From Flavobacterium sp. W4I14 (GTDB taxonomy: Bacteria; Bacteroidota; Bacteroidia; Sphingobacteriales; Sphingobacteriaceae), in the NCBI GenBank assembly GCA_030817875.1, contig JAUSZU010000001.1, forward strand, positions 5,332,001 through 5,396,000: a stretch of 64,000 bases of DNA. Reading direction: 5' to 3'. The notes under the pieces are model-generated. The model made no database searches. It was not told where the DNA came from and worked only from the letters and a program-made list of their open reading frames with translations. Positions 1-8,008 of this stretch are shown piece after piece. Numbering within the stretch: position 1 is the stretch's first letter; every line of letters begins with the position of its first letter. A program made the position numbers and the translations under genes.

Positions 1-996
1 AGGGTTATATAACCTATAAATATAGGGTGCAGTAAAAGTTACAAATAAGGCAAATGCAAGACTTAGCCAGGCCATTAAATCGTATAAATTTTGAAGCCTT
101 TTTTGGTATCGCTCCAGATTATCTCTTCTGGCATTTAAAATTGCAGGAAAAAGAGAGGTTACAATGGCCACAGGTACAAAGTTTAAGGCTTCGCTTAAGC
201 TAACCGCGGTTGCATAGGCACCAGCCTCTGCAGTTCCCTTTTGCCCCATAATTTCTTTCAACATCAGCAGATCTATTTTCATGTAAACTGATACCATAAT
301 GCCAGAAATAATTAGAGGCCAGGAAAAATGGAGCAATTTGAGAGCTAATTCTTTATTAAAAGACCATTTAAAAATGTTTCTCCCCTTCCGTTGGTAAACG
401 TAAAAATAACCTATTGATAGCAGGGCGGTATCAAAAAGAAATGAATACACGAAATAGATCAAGTTAGCAGAAAATACAATCAGCGCAATTTTGGTAAGCG
501 CTGATATGACATTTCCAACAATCTGTACCTGCATAATGTATTTCGACTGTACTTCGGACTGGAAATAAGAATCGATTACGGTTAAAGATTGAAATAAGCC
601 CGTAAAAGACAATATTAAAATAATATGATATGGAATATCAGAAAGCGGGCGGATGGTCCAGGCTAAAAAAATAGCAGGTATGCAAACCAGACCAGCAATA
701 ACCTTTAATAAAAATGCAGTTCCTAATATGGTATCTCTATTTCCTGGAAACTGATGAAGCTCTTTTACGATGAACTGATCGAGGCCAAGGCCTGCAATAG
801 ATGCAAAAAGATAAGTATAAGCAATCGCACTTGTTAAAATGCCATTATTAAAAGTTAGCAGGTAATTGGCAACCATTATGCTAACGGCCATCTTTATTAC
901 TAAACTTCCAACTCTGCCCAGCATTAACAACCCCGTATTTTTTAGATACTTGTTAAATGCTTCTTCGTTAAAACCTTTTATGGCGGGTAATTTCAT
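1..996 (-). CDS. Oligosaccharide flippase family protein, C-terminus cut by window edge
   Basis: The reading frame is open from an ATG at 996 down to base 1, about 332 residues, so the 3' end of the gene lies outside the window. The protein begins MKLPAIKGFNEEAFNKYLKN and is a series of hydrophobic segments separated by short basic loops, with a typical PST-family N-terminus (NTGLLMLGRVGSLVIKM) and a later VSLSEALNFVPVAIV segment. Flippases of this type move undecaprenyl-linked oligosaccharides across the inner membrane. It reads away from the lipoprotein gene behind it and probably belongs to a second polysaccharide locus to the left. The family call is firm; the substrate is unknown. Confidence 0.85.
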   Translation of the reverse strand, partial: MKLPAIKGFNEEAFNKYLKNTGLLMLGRVGSLVIKMAVSIMVANYLLTFNNGILTSAIAYTYLFASIAGLGLDQFIVKELHQFPGNRDTILGTAFLLKVIAGLVCIPAIFLAWTIRPLSDIPYHIILILSFTGLFQSLTVIDSYFQSEVQSKYIMQVQIVGNVISALTKIALIVFSANLIYFVYSFLFDTALLSIGYFYVYQRKGRNIFKWSFNKELALKLLHFSWPLIISGIMVSVYMKIDLLMLKEIMGQKGTAEAGAYATAVSLSEALNFVPVAIVTSLFPAILNARRDNLERYQKRLQNLYDLMAWLSLAFALFVTFTAPYIYRLYNP

Positions 997-1074
997 TAAC
1001 GCAAAGATGTAAAAAAATGTGCGTTAAGTTAGGCGCTGAAAATTCAAAATATTAAGTACACCATATATGTACTA

Positions 1075-1692
1075 TTATTTTCCTTCACTTTTTGTCTCCG
1101 ATGCTTTTATTTCTGAAGTTTTAGTTTCAGGAGCCGCGACAGGAACTGTATTTACAGCTTGTGCAGGTTTGCTATTTAAAGGTGCGCCGACAGCAATGTC
1201 GCACCTATGGTTGGGCTGGCCATGAGGCGGGTTCAAACCCTTTCCTGTTTTTATCGCTACAGTTTGTTTTACAGCAGGCTGCGTGGTAACAATTTGTGTT
1301 GGTTTGCTATCGAGAGGCGCGCCAATAGCAATATCGCACCTGTGGCCAGGTTCTCCATGTTTAGGATTGAGTTTTTTGCCTGATGTATTTACTGCAACCG
1401 GAGGTACTGGAACAGTTACCGGTTGTGGGCTAGCACTTTTTTGTGGTTGAACGGCAGCTGTTTGGTGTAATGGTGCCCCGACTGCTAAAGCACAGGTATG
1501 GCCGGCATCGCCATGTGGCGGATTGAAAATAAGGTTAGTTTTGGCACTTTGCGCTGCGGGCTGCACAGTATTGCTTTTTTGAAGCCCCTGTATTCCTGTA
1601 GGTGTTGGGATAACTGCTTGAGTAGTTTCTTTCTTTTCGCTATTGCATGCACAAAGAACAGCAATGGCTAACAGGTAAAAAGCGTTTTTCAT
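1075..1692 (-). CDS. Lipoprotein with three HGxxGHxC repeats
   Basis: A 205-residue predicted lipoprotein. Residues 1-15 form a signal peptide ending in a lipobox (L-C-A-C, lipidated Cys16). The mature part is low-complexity Pro/Thr/Gln/Ala sequence carrying three copies of a conserved motif at residues about 54-75, 108-127 and 153-172: N-P-x-H-G-x-x-(G/N)-H-x-C-(D/A)-(I/L)-A-(V/I)-G-A-P-L. Copies 2 and 3 read HGEPGHRCDIAIGAPL and HGQPNHRCDIAVGAPL. Each copy holds two His and one Cys, which suggests metal or heme binding, or a disulfide. I recall single copies of similar motifs in Bacteroidota hypothetical proteins but no assigned function. It is convergent with nothing and is probably a single-gene unit. 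Confidence 0.75.
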   Translation of the reverse strand: MKNAFYLLAIAVLCACNSEKKETTQAVIPTPTGIQGLQKSNTVQPAAQSAKTNLIFNPPHGDAGHTCALAVGAPLHQTAAVQPQKSASPQPVTVPVPPVAVNTSGKKLNPKHGEPGHRCDIAIGAPLDSKPTQIVTTQPAVKQTVAIKTGKGLNPPHGQPNHRCDIAVGAPLNSKPAQAVNTVPVAAPETKTSEIKASETKSEGK

Positions 1693-1737
1693 GGGACTGA
1701 GATTAATTTACTCAAATATGGCGAAATTAATTTACGT

Positions 1738-2250
1738 CTAAAAACTCTTTTCTACTCTTTCTAGCTGCTTGAGGTGATGTTTTAAATGAATTTCGATAAA
1801 CCTTAGCCATTGCTTGGCATTTAGATAACCTAGTCGTGGGTGTTTTGTTTTACAATTGGCTTTTGCATGGGCAATTACAGGATAATTATCATCAAGACCT
1901 TTTTCAAACTCTAAAATAAAATCGAGCGCTTCTGTTTTGCTGATTTTTTTAACACGCTCGGCCAGTCTTTTCGGAACTTTATACTTTTTTGCCGGTGGTA
2001 AAGTGCCTAAGACCAAAATCAGTTTTACAATAAAATGCGTGGGTTTGTTTTCGCCTTTACCGCTTGCTGCGCGTTCGAGTGCAATTAACGAGAGCAGGCT
2101 TGAATCGAAAATATGCGAATATACTTCGCTGTAACTCCACCCGCCAATGGGTGGCGTGGTTTGAAAAATATCCTCGGAATAGTGAGATAATTTCGATTTA
2201 TAGGCATCGACAATTTTATGTATCGATGCCTTTATTTTTGCAGCCCTCAT
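1738..2250 (-). CDS. DinB-family protein
   Basis: 170 residues with the four-helix DinB/YfiT-like pattern. The conserved metal-ligand positions are visible: His46 in YSHIFDS at the end of an early helix, and His155 and His159 in the C-terminal helix (IHLKHHLKQLERV). Family members bind a divalent metal and many are thiol-dependent transferases, but most, including this one, have no assigned substrate. The preceding GGWSYSEVYSHI stretch matches the usual W-S-x-x-E-v-x-x-H motif of the family. It is separated by 45 bp from the lipoprotein gene and by 19 bp from the DUF4476 gene upstream, so it could be co-transcribed with the latter. Confidence 0.75.
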   Translation of the reverse strand: MRAAKIKASIHKIVDAYKSKLSHYSEDIFQTTPPIGGWSYSEVYSHIFDSSLLSLIALERAASGKGENKPTHFIVKLILVLGTLPPAKKYKVPKRLAERVKKISKTEALDFILEFEKGLDDNYPVIAHAKANCKTKHPRLGYLNAKQWLRFIEIHLKHHLKQLERVEKSF

Positions 2251-2269
2251 TTAATAAAGATAAGCTGAA

Positions 2270-2974
2270 TTACTGTTTCTCCAAATATTTTAAGAAGTCG
2301 TCCTTATTGGATGGAAAAACAAAAATATCGGATAAGGTAAAATAGTTCTGCGGGTCGGCAACATTTTTGTAAAGGTTCCGGGCTACCTTCAAACGCTCAT
2401 CATCAAAGGAGAAAGATTTTAAGAGTACCCTTGCCTGAGCACTCAGTAAGGACGAATTTTTGCTCACCACATTGATCATCCTCAACCTGCCATCATCAAA
2501 ACTTTCTCTTCTGTATTGTGTTAAAAATGCCTGAAAAGCTTCATCAGATAGCAGTCTGTAATTCAACTCGGGCTGTGGTGTTACCGGCGGAACGATCCCC
2601 GTGTTATAGTCTCCGGTATAACCGTCAAAATCATTAAGTGCATATTGTCTATTCCGATAGATCGTTAGCTGCTTTAAGGTAATTAACCGTTTATCTTCAA
2701 AACTTAAAACAAGCCGCTGTTGTGGGATAACCCTTATTCTCTGTTTTAGCAAAACAGTATTGCCCTGAATAATAGATAGTACTGGTGCTGAATTGTATAC
2801 ATTGTAAAATCGGAACCTGCCGTTGACCGATCCAACCAATTCTTCATCTAAATATACATTATACTTGCCAGGCTTAACGATTTGCAGAAATACTTCGGCT
2901 ATGCTACGGTTGTTTTGAGCGAAACTTAGGGTAGCAAAAAGCATTGCCAATCCTAAAAAGATGGTTTTCTTCAT
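2270..2974 (-). CDS. DUF4476 domain-containing secreted protein
   Basis: 234 residues with a clear Sec signal peptide (MKKTIFLGLAMLFATLSFAQ). The N-terminal half is a beta-rich region that resembles the PEGA-like carrier part found in these proteins (GKYNVYLDEELVGSVNGRF). Residues from about 145 to the end match DUF4476: LSDEAFQAFLTQYRRESFDD followed by a helical repeat with a second SFDDERL element. DUF4476 proteins are abundant in Bacteroidota and have no known role. It lies 19 bp upstream of the DinB-like gene on the same strand. Confidence 0.8.
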   Translation of the reverse strand: MKKTIFLGLAMLFATLSFAQNNRSIAEVFLQIVKPGKYNVYLDEELVGSVNGRFRFYNVYNSAPVLSIIQGNTVLLKQRIRVIPQQRLVLSFEDKRLITLKQLTIYRNRQYALNDFDGYTGDYNTGIVPPVTPQPELNYRLLSDEAFQAFLTQYRRESFDDGRLRMINVVSKNSSLLSAQARVLLKSFSFDDERLKVARNLYKNVADPQNYFTLSDIFVFPSNKDDFLKYLEKQ

Positions 2975-3051
2975 TTTAATTAAGGTTTCATTTGTGTGTG
3001 TTTTAAGCTAATGCCAAACGAATGCCAAAACCAAACAAAAAAGAAGTGAAA

Positions 3052-3744
3052 CTAAAAAAGTTTCAATAATTCATCGAGATGCACAATTTCTTTCTGTACA
3101 TCACCAGGTTTTTCTTTCTGTAAAGGATTGAAAAATATAGCCTCCATACCAAAATTCAAAGCGCCATAAATATCAGCTTCAAGACTATCACCAATCATAA
3201 TGCTTTCTGCCTTTAAGGCTTTGGCCTTATCTAAGGCATATTCGAAAATAATAGGATTGGGTTTGTTTACGCCCACATCTTCTGAGATAATTACGTTTTT
3301 GAAATAAGGGTTAAGGTTAGAGAGCTTCATTTTGGTTAAGGTCGTTTCCTTAAAGCCATTAGAAATAATATGTAGGGTATATTTTTGCTGTAGGTAGCTC
3401 AAAACATTTTCTGCCCCATCGAACAAATTGGTTTTGGTGGGTGAGATACTTACATAATCGTCCTCAAATTGATGAGGTACCGCATCGGGATGAATACCTA
3501 ATTGAATGAATGTTTTGTTAAACCTTTCCGATCTTAAAAAATCTTTGGTAATTTTTCCCAAATGATAATCGGCCCATAGCTGATGGTTGTTTTCAGTATA
3601 AGTAGTAATAAAGTCGGCACAGGATTTTAAGCCAAGCTCCTCTAATTTGTAGATTTGGTATAGCTCATTTAATGTTTCTTCGGCATTACGGTCAAAATCC
3701 CAAATGGTGTGGTCAAGGTCGAAGAAAATGTGCTTTTTCATCAT
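3052..3744 (-). CDS. YjjG-family noncanonical pyrimidine nucleotidase (HAD hydrolase)
   Basis: HAD-superfamily phosphatase of about 230 residues. Motif I is FFDLDHTIWDF, with the nucleophile and acid Asp pair at the start. The cap region follows (NAEETLNELY). Motif II is HIISNG, the motif III Lys is in VGVNKPNP, and motif IV is MIGDSLEADIYGA. The subfamily-typical DLDHTIWDF signature points to YjjG, which dephosphorylates dUMP, dTMP and noncanonical pyrimidine nucleotides and so cleans the nucleotide pool. An in-frame start exists at 3762, but the ATG-ATG pair at 3744/3741 fits the family N-terminus (MKKHIFFDLD) better. Confidence 0.88.
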   Translation of the reverse strand: MMKKHIFFDLDHTIWDFDRNAEETLNELYQIYKLEELGLKSCADFITTYTENNHQLWADYHLGKITKDFLRSERFNKTFIQLGIHPDAVPHQFEDDYVSISPTKTNLFDGAENVLSYLQQKYTLHIISNGFKETTLTKMKLSNLNPYFKNVIISEDVGVNKPNPIIFEYALDKAKALKAESIMIGDSLEADIYGALNFGMEAIFFNPLQKEKPGDVQKEIVHLDELLKLF

Positions 3745-3866
3745 TATATATATTAGCTGCAACGGTGATGAAGCTATCAGATTTTTCTAATCCCCTACGT
3801 GATTTGAAAAATCATGATGGTTTCATGAGTAATCATTTTCACAAAGGTAACCTAATGATTTTTGAT

Positions 3867-4184
3867 TTATAAATAATCGGCAACTTTTGCATTTAGCTCT
3901 TCAATAAGTTCTTCATCCATATACTGATAATCATCTGGAATATGAAACGTAATAATTTCCTTATCGCAGGTTTCTTCAGGAAAACGTGCAGTGATCCTTT
4001 GCTTATGCTTTTTCTCCATCACAAAGATGAGATCGGCCCAGATGATTAGTTTTTCATTAACTTTAATCCTGGCCGATGGCGCTGTTCCCGCTGATCTTAC
4101 CTGATGATCGGGATGGTTTTTATAGATACTTTCGGCAGTGGCGCTACGCCATTTATTTCTACTGCATATAAAGAGAATGTTCAC
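3867..4184 (-). CDS. Low-molecular-weight protein tyrosine phosphatase-like protein
   Basis: 105 residues beginning MNILFICSRNKWRSATAE. The P-loop CX5R(S/T) of tyrosine phosphatases is present as Cys7-SRNKW-Arg13-Ser14, immediately after the first beta strand as in LMW-PTPs. RSAGTAPSA and the hydrophobic ADLIFVMEKKH strand follow, and an IPDDY segment could supply the general-acid Asp. It is about 40 residues shorter than classical LMW-PTPs. This compact form is common in bacteria and is annotated only as protein tyrosine phosphatase. The substrate is unknown. It is 59 bp from upp on the same strand. Confidence 0.8.
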   Translation of the reverse strand: MNILFICSRNKWRSATAESIYKNHPDHQVRSAGTAPSARIKVNEKLIIWADLIFVMEKKHKQRITARFPEETCDKEIITFHIPDDYQYMDEELIEELNAKVADYL

Positions 4185-4243
4185 TCAATTGGTTTTTATA
4201 AGAATGTTGACTTTGGACTAAAGACGCTAGAAAAGACTAAAAA

Positions 4244-4888
4244 CTAAACCTTCTCTCCGTAGGCCAGATCGCCTGCATCGCCAAGTCCGGGTACGATATA
4301 AGATTTACTGGTCATTTCTTCGTCGATTGCCCCCAGCCAAAGTTTTGCTTTGGGCAGATTAGCGCGAACATGCGCAACACCTTCTGTACTGGCTATTGCG
4401 GCAACGATATGAAGTTCTGCAATTTTGTAGCGGTTAATCAGTTCTTTACAGCACATCACCATGCTTTGTCCGGTTGCCAACATTGGGTCGGCCATAACCA
4501 AAACTTTTCCTTCTAAATCTGGGGTAGAAATATAATCCATCTGAATTACAAAATCGCCGCTTTTCTTTACTTTTCGGTAAGCAGAAATAAAACAGCATTC
4601 GGCTTTGTCGAAGATGTTAAGCAAACCTTGTTGAAGTGGCAACCCGGCTCGGAGTATGGTAGCTAAAACAGGCTGCTGAGTTAAAACCTCACAAGGCGAT
4701 ACACCTAAAGGGGTTACGATTTCTTGAATGGTATATGCTAATGATTTGCTGATTTCGTAGGCAAAAAACTCACCAAGCCTTTCCATGTTTTTGCGGAAAC
4801 GCATCGAATCTTTCTGGATGTTCTCATCCCGAAGTTCGGCAATAAAGGTATTGGCGATAGATTTTGTCTTGCTTACATCAAAAATCAT
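4244..4888 (-). CDS. upp: Uracil phosphoribosyltransferase
   Basis: 214 residues, the usual Upp length. It converts uracil and PRPP to UMP in pyrimidine salvage in the cytosol. The PRPP-binding loop is at residues about 133-142 (MADPMLATGQ), TILRAGLPLQQG carries the conserved phosphate-contact Arg-Ala-Gly, and the C-terminal uracil-binding stretch YIVPGLGDAGDLAYG is complete. No frameshift is seen. It is followed 59 bp downstream by the small phosphatase-like gene on the same strand. Confidence 0.95.
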   Translation of the reverse strand: MIFDVSKTKSIANTFIAELRDENIQKDSMRFRKNMERLGEFFAYEISKSLAYTIQEIVTPLGVSPCEVLTQQPVLATILRAGLPLQQGLLNIFDKAECCFISAYRKVKKSGDFVIQMDYISTPDLEGKVLVMADPMLATGQSMVMCCKELINRYKIAELHIVAAIASTEGVAHVRANLPKAKLWLGAIDEEMTSKSYIVPGLGDAGDLAYGEKV

Positions 4889-4978
4889 AATAAAGTTTCC
4901 GGTATCTTACAGGTTTATTCCAGCGGGACGTTTAATTACTAAAATTAGCAATTTTAAGCCGGATAAATTAAATTAAAA

Positions 4979-6247
4979 TCAATTTCCCGCGTAATCGAGC
5001 ATTTCTTTAAAGAGCAATTTTAGTTTTTTGTATTTTGCACTTGAAGACAGACTTTTTAGACTCCAACTGCTATAAAAGGTACCGTTTACCACCTTCACTG
5101 CATCAATATGTTGGTGTATTGTTTTAGTGGCTGCCTCATGTGTTAAAAACTGAAGAATATAATCGGTGAGGCAGTAAGAATTAACGATTAAAGAGGTTAC
5201 TTTTTCGAGCTGAAGATCGTACCAGTTAAATGGCGTGCAAGTTCCGGCCCTAAAACCAGATACATTACTGTAACCCATAGAATAGTCGGAAGTAATTCCG
5301 GAATTAAGAATATTTAAATAACAAATAGGGAATTTTAATACTTCTAACTGCTGACTACTTATTGGTGCTGGGTTTGAGTTAATTTTTTTGAGCTTAACCA
5401 GGCCTTCTTTAATCTCGAGCATTTTTTGCTTATCGCTGGCACAAGGTCTTAATAATCCAACTGATTGATTGCTAAGTATTTTTGAAACGCCATTTATTCT
5501 AATGTAATTTATCGGCACTTCAGGAAAATCGACAAAATAAAGAGGATTACTTTTTTTTGAAGAAAATAGTTGGTTTACCTCATCTAAAACCTGTTCATTA
5601 TTAATCCCTACCCCTGTTAACCTGTCAAATTTCGAGCTCAGGTAATTGTTTTCTTTTTTAAAGATGGCACTGAAAATAAATTTGGTCCTATTTAATAATC
5701 CCTCGGGCAGGTTGGGCAAAATATTGAAGTGAATGGTTGGCTGGTGCTGGAAATTCTTTTCGTGGAACTTAAAATGTGGATGCTTTTTTTTGATCAGACT
5801 TTTAATGATCAATGCCCATTCATCAATAATCGGTTTATCTAAAATCTTCCATTTATGCTGATGGCTTTTTGATGGCCTAAATTCTTCTTCGTCTTTTTTG
5901 GGATAAAAATATTCCTCATACCGACTTAATATAAAAAATGAGGCGGCAAAAACATCAAATGGCAAGGCTGATTGTGCAACCGGAAACGGAGCCTGATATT
6001 CGCCAAAAGGAATGGTTTTTGGCTTAATTTCTTCTAATTTGTTAGAGAAGAGTAAAGCGGTGCGCTTAAAAAAAAGTTCCTCACCTAATGGTTCCTCACC
6101 ATAACTGACTTTGATGTGCTCGCTTTGTAGAAAATATTGACTATTGCCCGTAAATTCCAATTCTGTTTTAAGAATATCTTTAAAAATAAAATTAAAGATA
6201 TATTTAATCCGAGGCGTTAATATATTGGAGAAGATGATTAGATGCAT
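4979..6247 (-). CDS. Polysaccharide-deacetylase-family protein (DUF7033-like) with degenerate catalytic motifs
   Basis: 422 residues resembling the Bacteroidota DUF7033/polysaccharide deacetylase proteins. The N-terminal part has LPFDVFAASFFILSRYEEY (about 96-113), and a C-terminal part keeps the family signature DYSMGY (321-326) followed by GFRAGT (331-336) and TPFNWYDL. The metal-binding motifs expected between them are not recognisable. The T-x-D-x-D strand is replaced by TIHFNI (171-176), and the G-x-H-P-S histidine motif by GLLRPCAS (264-271). This suggests a catalytically inactive relative, or a family branch using other residues. There is no signal peptide. It stands alone, 91 bp beyond upp. 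Confidence 0.7.
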   Translation of the reverse strand: MHLIIFSNILTPRIKYIFNFIFKDILKTELEFTGNSQYFLQSEHIKVSYGEEPLGEELFFKRTALLFSNKLEEIKPKTIPFGEYQAPFPVAQSALPFDVFAASFFILSRYEEYFYPKKDEEEFRPSKSHQHKWKILDKPIIDEWALIIKSLIKKKHPHFKFHEKNFQHQPTIHFNILPNLPEGLLNRTKFIFSAIFKKENNYLSSKFDRLTGVGINNEQVLDEVNQLFSSKKSNPLYFVDFPEVPINYIRINGVSKILSNQSVGLLRPCASDKQKMLEIKEGLVKLKKINSNPAPISSQQLEVLKFPICYLNILNSGITSDYSMGYSNVSGFRAGTCTPFNWYDLQLEKVTSLIVNSYCLTDYILQFLTHEAATKTIHQHIDAVKVVNGTFYSSWSLKSLSSSAKYKKLKLLFKEMLDYAGN

Positions 6248-6382
6248 AACTTATTTTAACAACACGGTATTTAAAAAAAGATTACAAGAAATATTTCTCA
6301 GCAGATATTAACTTAAATAATATTGCCTTCTAAAATTAACGGTAATTTAACATTGAGCCGTAATTTAATACAAAAATTACAA

Positions 6383-6889
6383 TTAAAAGTTTGCGGTGAA
6401 CTTTTTTTCAGGGTAAAGGATTTTTGTGCTTTTACGGATAGTGCCTTTTACAATATGTACAATGCTCATCTGATCATCAAACATATCATATAAAATAGTG
6501 TTGCTCACCTCAACCGATTTTACAGACGGAATTTTCTCCACCTCAAGATAAATATTAGTAGCTTCATGATCAATCTCAAATCCGATGTAGTTCATTGAAG
6601 CCACTTTGCCATTGGCTTTTAGCTGTAAATGAGAAAGTAGATATTTTTTCACCAATTCATCCATTGCCTTCTTCATATTCGGATTGCTCAGATCTGTTTT
6701 CTGTTTGTATAATTTGGCTAAAATTGCCTCAAAGTCGTCAGAAAAGATTTTACAGCTTACTTCTAAAGTTTTATCCTTTGCATTAAAGTTTACTTCAGTT
6801 GTGCTTACATGCAAAGGGTGTTTTACTCCTGCTCCAACAGAAAAAAAAGCAGCACACAAAAACAAAAAGCTATATTTTAATTTACGCAT
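6383..6889 (-). CDS. DUF6702 family protein
   Basis: About 168 residues with a signal peptide (MRKLKYSFLFLCAAFFSVGA). The mature part begins KHPLHVSTTEVNFN, the characteristic H-P-x-H-V-S-x-x-E opening of DUF6702. It ends with a conserved beta-rich region (NTILYDMFDDQMSIVHI). Another ATG two codons upstream (6895) is possible. Genes of this family are often neighbours of HupE/UreJ-like and M1 peptidase genes in Bacteroidota. Here those two lie about 520 bp away on the opposite strand, so they form a divergent neighbourhood. The function is unknown; a periplasmic location is inferred from the signal peptide. Confidence 0.75.
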   Translation of the reverse strand: MRKLKYSFLFLCAAFFSVGAGVKHPLHVSTTEVNFNAKDKTLEVSCKIFSDDFEAILAKLYKQKTDLSNPNMKKAMDELVKKYLLSHLQLKANGKVASMNYIGFEIDHEATNIYLEVEKIPSVKSVEVSNTILYDMFDDQMSIVHIVKGTIRKSTKILYPEKKFTANF

Positions 6890-7018
6890 CAACATATTAC
6901 ATCTTTCTTTAGATGGGCAAAGCTAATACATAATCTTCTACTTATTTAAATGTAATTAAGGTGTTATATTGCCTAGGACCGAACCCCAGATCAAGTAAAG
7001 TTTTGTCTTCGAAACTAC

Positions 7019-7156
7019 CTAAGTGGCTTTTATGATATCTATAATTTTACTGTCTATTTTTTGGTATTCGTTTGCAGCATATTGTTCTGCAAAAGCTTTT
7101 GGAACCGGATCTAAACCTTTTTTTGGTTTTTGTAAGTGATATTTAAGCCAAAGCAT
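7019..7156 (-). other. Possible small membrane-associated ORF in the 6890-7412 gap
   Basis: In the 520-bp gap between the DUF6702 and HupE genes, a 45-codon frame reads MLWLKYHLQKPKKGLDPVPK and ends YQKIDSKIIDIIKAT. The composition is protein-like: a short hydrophobic start, then a charged region with DPVP. The frame can be extended upstream by 14 codons to a TTG, giving a more convincing transmembrane segment (LVLTTIGLLFNIMLWLKYHL). It could be a small protein or the remnant of a larger gene. The rest of the gap shows nothing I can assign. Confidence 0.25.
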
Positions 7157-7412
7157 AATGTTGAATAGAAGACCGATAGTTGTAAGTACCAAGTTACTTT
7201 ATTGGCGATGTATATTAAACAACAATTTTGTTTACAACTGTAAACCCCGTTGTTTATGGTAAAACTTCGCCTAAAAGTTCTAAATAACTTAAAGAATAGT
7301 AACAAATTTGGTATCTAGGCTTTTGTTTGAAGGATATTTGGGGTTTTTATAATTAAAAATATAATTTTAGCTACTGTAAACTATTTTATTCTCAATAGTT
7401 AGCTTATTATTC

Positions 7413-7997
7413 ATGCCGTTACAAGATTTTATCTTTTATTTTAAATTGGGTTGGGCGCATATTATCAGTGCCGATGCTTTAGACCACCAGCTATTTGTTT
7501 TGGCACTGGTTGCCATTTACAGTTATGTCAATTTAAAGCAGGTACTCATATTGGTTACGGCTTTTACCATTGGTCATTCATTTACATTACTTTTAAGCGT
7601 ATTGGATATGATCAGGTTTGACAGTAAATGGGTAGAATTTTTAATTCCCTGTACCATTGTAATTACCGCAATCAGCAATTTGTTCAGAAAGAATTTCTCC
7701 TTAAAATCAATCAAGATTAATTATTTTCTGGCACTTGGTTTTGGTCTTATTCATGGAATGGGCTTTGCCAACTCCATCCGGATAATGCTGGCCAAAGATC
7801 AGAATATTGGCTGGGGCCTGTTTGGGTTTAATGTAGGCTTAGAAGCCGGACAGGTTTTTATGGTGATCATTATTCTTTTAATTACCTTTTTAATTTTTAA
7901 TTATACCCGCATCAAACGCATGAGCTGGGTTTTATTTATATCAGCAGCCGTATTTAGCCTGGCTTTAAAAATGGCTTTAGAACGAATTCCTTTTTAA
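7413..7997 (+). CDS. HupE/UreJ family membrane protein
   Basis: 194 residues, nearly all membrane-embedded, with six to seven predicted helices. The conserved family histidines appear in ISADALDHQLFV, TAFTIGHSFTLL and GFGLIHGMGFAN. HupE and UreJ proteins are metal (nickel or cobalt) permease-like secondary transporters. The Bacteroidota branch has no demonstrated substrate. The stop is 11 bp before the M1 peptidase start, so the two genes form an operon. That pairing, with DUF6702 nearby, recurs in the phylum, but no shared function is known to me. Confidence 0.85.
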   Translation: MPLQDFIFYFKLGWAHIISADALDHQLFVLALVAIYSYVNLKQVLILVTAFTIGHSFTLLLSVLDMIRFDSKWVEFLIPCTIVITAISNLFRKNFSLKSIKINYFLALGFGLIHGMGFANSIRIMLAKDQNIGWGLFGFNVGLEAGQVFMVIIILLITFLIFNYTRIKRMSWVLFISAAVFSLALKMALERIPF

Positions 7998-8008
7998 TAA
8001 ACCATATC

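Noticed and set aside
7111..7305. 64-codon minus-strand frame upstream of HupE
   Set aside because: Cys- and aromatic-rich without any family feature, and it overlaps the better frame at 7019-7156.
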